From Porticoccaceae bacterium (GTDB lineage Bacteria; Pseudomonadota; Gammaproteobacteria; Pseudomonadales; Porticoccaceae): a DNA stretch of 9,366 nucleotides. Below, piece by piece: positions 6,682 through 9,366 of the stretch (within the stretch, counting starts at the first letter, position 1; each line of letters starts with the position of its first letter). The stretch lies in NCBI GenBank assembly GCA_030590275.1, contig JAUUYV010000032.1, positions 1 to 9,366 on the forward strand, in the 5' to 3' direction. Position numbers and translations under genes: made by a program. The notes beneath the pieces were generated by a model that saw only the letters and a list, made by a program, of their open reading frames with translations, had not been told where the DNA came from and searched no databases.

Positions 6682-7797
6682 TCAAACTGGAAGCTGAGGA
6701 TCTTGCGCTCGACCGAGCCAGCGTTTTAGAAGTCGATCTACAGACTCTTCTGTCGCCATACCAACTTTTTGCGGCAAGGTTTTTTTCTTTACGTAGGCGA
6801 CTTCGTAAATATCCGCAGTATCGACCTGGGACACCAGATATTCATCACTGGTAATGATTTCGTCGGCCAGGTTTTGATCGAGGGCACGCATCCCAAACCA
6901 GACTTCCCCAGTCGCTATGGATTCTATATCCACCTGGGGTCGGTGCGATTGTACAAACTCTTTGAACAACTCGTGAGTATCTTCTATCTCACTCTGAAAT
7001 TTTTCACGGCTTTCGTCTGTATTTTCTCCCAACACGGTTAAGGTACGTTTGTACTTCCCCGCTGTTACCAACTCGACATCCACATCATGCTTCTTTAGCA
7101 AACGGTGAATGTTAGGGATTTGCGCAACAACGCCGATGGAACCGAGCACCGCAAAAGGTGCCGTTAGTATCTTGTCAGCCACACAAGCCATCATATAACC
7201 ACCACTGGCTGCTACCTTGTCTACACACACAGTAAGCGGCACCTGCTGTTTTTTTATGCGATCGAGCTGACTAGCAGCCAGACCATAACCGTGCACGACG
7301 CCCCCCGGGCTTTCCAAACGCACAACAATTTCGTCGTTACTGGTAGCTCGGGACAACACGGCAGTAATTTCCTCCCGCAATCCAGTAACACCTGACGCTC
7401 TCAGGTCTCCGTGAAAATCTAATACGAATATACGCTTTCTCTCATCGACATTGGTTAGACTGACATCTCCGTCGTCGTCTAAAGTTTTATCATGTTTTTT
7501 ATTTTTGTTAACTTTATTTTTTTTTGTTTTATTTTTTTCTGCTTTATTGCGCTGTTTTTCTTCTTTTTGGTATGCTTTTTCCAGCGCTTTTCTAGCGCCT
7601 GGCAAGCTAAGTGCGTGATCAAGCACATGCGTCATTTCCAAAACTTTTTCATTGAAGTGGTGGATAACAAGATGGCCTTTTTCCTGACCTTTTGTCTTTT
7701 GAACCAGCCCTGCCACCGCACTCAAAATAACCACCACAGCAACCACAAAAGTAACCACCTCGGCCAAAAATAGTCCGTATTCACCTAAAAATTCCAC
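6682..7797 (-). CDS. sohB: SohB-type inner-membrane serine protease (family S49)
   Basis: The protein has 371 residues. The start is a GTG at 7797-7795 with AAGGA well placed upstream. One N-terminal membrane helix (about 8-32) is followed by the segment G-H-L-V-I-H-H-F-N-E-K, then a Lys/Asn-rich linker (about 76-104), and then the S49 protease domain from about 120. The nucleophile is Ser198 in K-V-A-A-S-G-G-Y-M-M-A-C-V-A-D. The general-base Lys is Lys250 in A-G-K-Y-K-R-T-L-T, giving the Ser-Lys dyad of SppA/SohB enzymes. L-E-S-P-G-G-V-V-H-G-Y-G-L-A and G-S-I-G-V-V-A-Q-I-P-N are also typical. SohB is a periplasm-facing protease known as a multicopy suppressor of degP loss; its natural substrates are unclear. 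The lysine linker is encoded by very A-rich DNA and makes this protein somewhat longer than the E. coli enzyme, about 350 residues. A likely promoter lies just upstream, so it can be expressed apart from the FimL-like gene. Confidence 0.93.
   Translation of the reverse strand: MEFLGEYGLFLAEVVTFVVAVVVILSAVAGLVQKTKGQEKGHLVIHHFNEKVLEMTHVLDHALSLPGARKALEKAYQKEEKQRNKAEKNKTKKNKVNKNKKHDKTLDDDGDVSLTNVDERKRIFVLDFHGDLRASGVTGLREEITAVLSRATSNDEIVVRLESPGGVVHGYGLAASQLDRIKKQQVPLTVCVDKVAASGGYMMACVADKILTAPFAVLGSIGVVAQIPNIHRLLKKHDVDVELVTAGKYKRTLTVLGENTDESREKFQSEIEDTHELFKEFVQSHRPQVDIESIATGEVWFGMRALDQNLADEIITSDEYLVSQVDTADIYEVAYVKKKTLPQKVGMATEESVDRLLKRWLGRAQDPQLPV
7490..7560 (-). repeat. Homopolymer-rich coding stretch in sohB (A-tracts)
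   Basis: On the coding strand this is a series of A-tracts broken by single bases: nine A (7517-7525), seven A (7532-7538), and runs of six and five A (7495-7500, 7502-7506). They encode the Lys/Asn-rich linker between the membrane anchor and the protease domain. Such tracts are prone to replication and transcription slippage, which here would shift the frame ahead of the catalytic domain. Confidence 0.8.
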
Positions 7798-7825
7798 ATT
7801 TATTCCTTAATAATCGACCGAAACG

Positions 7826-7853
7826 TTTATACTAGCAGACATTAAAAAGCCAA
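7826..7853 (-). promoter_or_regulatory. Candidate sigma-70 promoter for sohB
   Basis: Read on the minus strand, TTGGCT (7853-7848) and TATAAA (7831-7826) are separated by 16 bp, each differing from consensus at one or two bases. Transcription would begin roughly 20 bp before the GTG of sohB, leaving a short leader containing the AAGGA site. It lies in the 122-bp gap after the FimL-like gene. Confidence 0.45.
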
Positions 7854-7919
7854 TCATACAAAGCTCTAGCGTAATCAAAGGCCACCGTACAACAAAAACT
7901 TATGAAAGCAACACAACAA

Positions 7920-8873
7920 CTACCCTAGCGCGGTAAGACATTCTTCAGCAATATCCAGCGATCCCCCGTCGCCCTCTTCACCCATCTTGCAAGCTTCGAC
8001 GTAAAATTCCAGGGCAACCAGTATATCCGCAAAACTTTCAAGCTTATCTGTACCGTCTCCGCTGAGATCTGTATGCTTTAAGGCATAATCTCGAGCGCCC
8101 TCGATAAGCTTTGAGAAGCGCTGCATACCCAATATCACCGCACAAGCTCGCAAATCGGTAAATGCTTCCTCCAATTCAGCGCTGATATCGCTGCCAGTAA
8201 TATCTCCCTTAATCTCCTCCACCATCTCCTTGATCTTGATCAGAGCATCAGCAGCGCCTTGTAAGACAGCATGACGGGCTGTTTTCAACTGACCATTTTG
8301 AACAATGACGTCAAAGGGCTGAGCATCCCATTCCGCGAGTTCCGCACGAGTGGGTAATGCTCCCCAAAATTCAGCTACCGCACTTTCCAGGTATAGAACT
8401 GAATTGGTAAATTCGATCACTTGATTAAGCTCCAGTGCCTGGCCGTCTTTAATCAATAGCTCTAGCTCCTTACTGTGACGAAGGAATTTATGGGCAATAG
8501 AATCGAGACCAAGCATTTGGCAATGCCCCCCAACCGTAGCAAAATCATGCTGGATAGTTGACAGGACTTCTTTAGGCGGCTGCTGATCTTCTTCCTGGGT
8601 CAGGTCAATGGCGCCCCGCAAAGAAGCAACGGCTTTTTGCAATACATTGAACGGAGAACGACTATCATCTCCCTTACCCAGCATTTGCTCCCTGATACTA
8701 GCGAGATCCGCATCGGTAAACTCAAGTGCGGGCACGCCGAATTCATGTATGGCATTTTTACGCTTCTGGGGGTCCGGGTTCATAGCCACTAACACCAGAA
8801 AAGCTCGCCACAGGCCCTCCGGATAAAGGTTTGACGGTGCCGGATCTTGTCCAACCCTCACAATAGCCCGCAA
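7920..8873 (-). CDS. fimL: FimL-like protein, C-terminal part after an in-frame stop
   Basis: This is the open frame after the TAA at 8894-8892, in the same reading frame as the upstream piece. It has 317 residues if counted from a TTG at 8873. That TTG has only AGAAG upstream and lies inside the conserved-looking stretch E-K-Q-L-R-A-I-V, so it is a convenience start, not a convincing one. The piece is all-helical and contains two Hpt-like modules. In the first (8508-8543), F-A-T-V-G-G-H-C-Q-M-L-G aligns to the H-x-L-K-G-x-A-x-x-[IML]-G motif with Ala at the phosphoacceptor position. In the second (8124-8159), T-D-L-R-A-C-A-V-I-L-G-M has Thr there. FimL is known as a relative of the N-terminus of the ChpA (PilL) chemosensory kinase whose Hpt-like domains lack the phosphorylatable His. 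It acts in Pseudomonas on twitching motility and cAMP. The match is by architecture and recall, not by a search. An N-terminal fragment of a ChpA-like kinase is the alternative, but the frame ends here at TAG without CheA or receiver domains. Confidence 0.65.
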   Translation of the reverse strand: MRAIVRVGQDPAPSNLYPEGLWRAFLVLVAMNPDPQKRKNAIHEFGVPALEFTDADLASIREQMLGKGDDSRSPFNVLQKAVASLRGAIDLTQEEDQQPPKEVLSTIQHDFATVGGHCQMLGLDSIAHKFLRHSKELELLIKDGQALELNQVIEFTNSVLYLESAVAEFWGALPTRAELAEWDAQPFDVIVQNGQLKTARHAVLQGAADALIKIKEMVEEIKGDITGSDISAELEEAFTDLRACAVILGMQRFSKLIEGARDYALKHTDLSGDGTDKLESFADILVALEFYVEACKMGEEGDGGSLDIAEECLTALG

Positions 8874-8891
8874 TTGCTTCTCTACTACCGC

Positions 8892-9366
8892 TTACAAGCG
8901 TATCCGGTCGGTCCGTAGAACAATCCCCCCACGTGCCAGAGAATCCACTACAGCTTTAAATAAGGCCCAATAGTTCCTCTCAGTGGGCGTTAGACCAATA
9001 CGAGCCAGACGCCCTGCGGCATCGGAAAGAATAGCAAAACCCTTCTTCCGGTTGGTATCCTTCAGGATATTGACCAACCCCATCTGATAAAACTGCGCTA
9101 TTCGTCTAAGTACCGCGGGATCCGGTGCAGAACTGGCTAAGGTATCGTTCCCCATCTTAAAGGCTGGCCACTGAATCCACGGCAGTAAATGATATTCGTA
9201 AAGAGGTGGCTTTTTCTGTAGAGCTCTTAGCGCAGAAAGCTCAGGGATCAACAAACACGGATTATCCACCCGCTTTTTTACCAGATATCCCAACAAACCC
9301 AAAGTCGCATGAAACGCTTCTTGCACCGGAGTACTCACCGCCTCCGCAGTAAGCTTGCCTGATTTA
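8892..9366 (-). CDS. fimL: FimL-like protein, N-terminal part, running off the window
   Basis: The minus-strand frame is open from the right edge (9366) to a TAA at 8894-8892, giving about 157 codons. A GTG at 9338 is not a convincing start, because in-frame codons without a stop continue upstream (K-S-G-K-L-T-A-E-A before it) and no ribosome binding site is visible. The sequence is helical and basic: L-S-A-L-R-A-L-Q-K-K-P-P-L, then F-Y-Q-M-G-L-V-N-I-L-K-D-T-N-R-K-K-G-F-A-I-L, then Y-W-A-L-F-K-A-V-V-D-S-L-A-R-G-G-I. This resembles the segment between Hpt-like modules in ChpA/FimL proteins. Together with the downstream piece it gives about 480 residues, so roughly the first 70-80 residues of a FimL-sized protein (about 550 residues) would lie outside the window. 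Confidence 0.6.
   Translation of the reverse strand, partial: KSGKLTAEAVSTPVQEAFHATLGLLGYLVKKRVDNPCLLIPELSALRALQKKPPLYEYHLLPWIQWPAFKMGNDTLASSAPDPAVLRRIAQFYQMGLVNILKDTNRKKGFAILSDAAGRLARIGLTPTERNYWALFKAVVDSLARGGIVLRTDRIRL

Larger units (their letters stand above)
7920..9366 (-). pseudogene. fimL: FimL-like gene interrupted by one in-frame TAA (8892-8894)
   Basis: Both pieces lie in one frame. After D-R-I-R-L comes TAA, then A-V-V-E-K-Q-L-R-A-I-V without any shift. Removing that one codon restores a continuous frame of about 480 codons across the window. A single base change (for example TTA, TCA, CAA, GAA or AAA to TAA) explains it. There is no other stop, frameshift or deletion, so the lesion is recent, is a sequencing error, or is read through. 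I label it pseudogene provisionally. Confidence 0.6.

Noticed and set aside
7501..7540. T-rich run as a terminator or promoter element
   Set aside because: It lies inside the sohB coding region, has no preceding hairpin, and encodes the Lys/Asn linker.
7492..7773. Phe-rich + strand frame opposite the start of sohB
   Set aside because: The run of Phe comes from the complement of the Lys-encoding A-tracts; no initiation signal and no plausible protein.
8871..8894. Frameshift between the two FimL-like pieces
   Set aside because: Both pieces are in the same frame; a single TAA codon separates them, so no insertion or deletion is needed.

Overview
The window reads as chromosomal DNA of a gammaproteobacterium related to the pseudomonads, probably a marine Cellvibrionales- or Marinobacter-like organism. 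That placement is inference from gene content: a DUF934 protein of the sulfite-reductase neighbourhood, a PA2778/PA2779-type pair, a SohB protease and a FimL-like protein. Base composition is moderate and fairly even. There is no RNA gene, CRISPR array, insertion sequence or phage gene that I can support.

Layout. Positions 1-395 (+) are the 3' end of a DUF934 gene, closed by a bidirectional hairpin terminator at 486-516. Positions 576-2031 (-) hold a two-gene unit: an outer-membrane beta-barrel gene (1216-2031), then a small exported protein with an Asp-Thr repeat and Arg-Pro-Glu repeats (576-1121). Between these two genes lies a 60-bp remnant of a second, diverged barrel gene. A 366-bp divergent intergenic region leads to 2398-3711 (+), an exported protein of unknown function. 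It converges with 3722-4723 (-), a C39-like cysteine-peptidase lipoprotein with TPRs. The partner of that peptidase, a small PA2779-type membrane protein, is directly upstream. Divergent from this pair is a Kef-type cation:proton antiporter (5383-6564, +). It converges with sohB (6682-7797, -). Upstream of sohB, 7920-9366 (-) encodes a FimL-like protein with two degenerate Hpt modules, whose reading frame is interrupted by one in-frame TAA at 8892-8894. The FimL-like frame runs off the window edge.

Functionally most of the window concerns the cell envelope: an OM barrel, exported proteins, a lipoprotein peptidase and its membrane partner, an inner-membrane antiporter and a membrane serine protease, followed by a presumed type IV pilus/twitching regulator. 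I see no convincing new multi-gene system. The points most worth following up are the in-frame stop in the FimL-like gene, the duplicated barrel 3' end, the palindrome over the ribosome binding site between the PA2779- and PA2778-type genes, and the low-complexity coding repeats.
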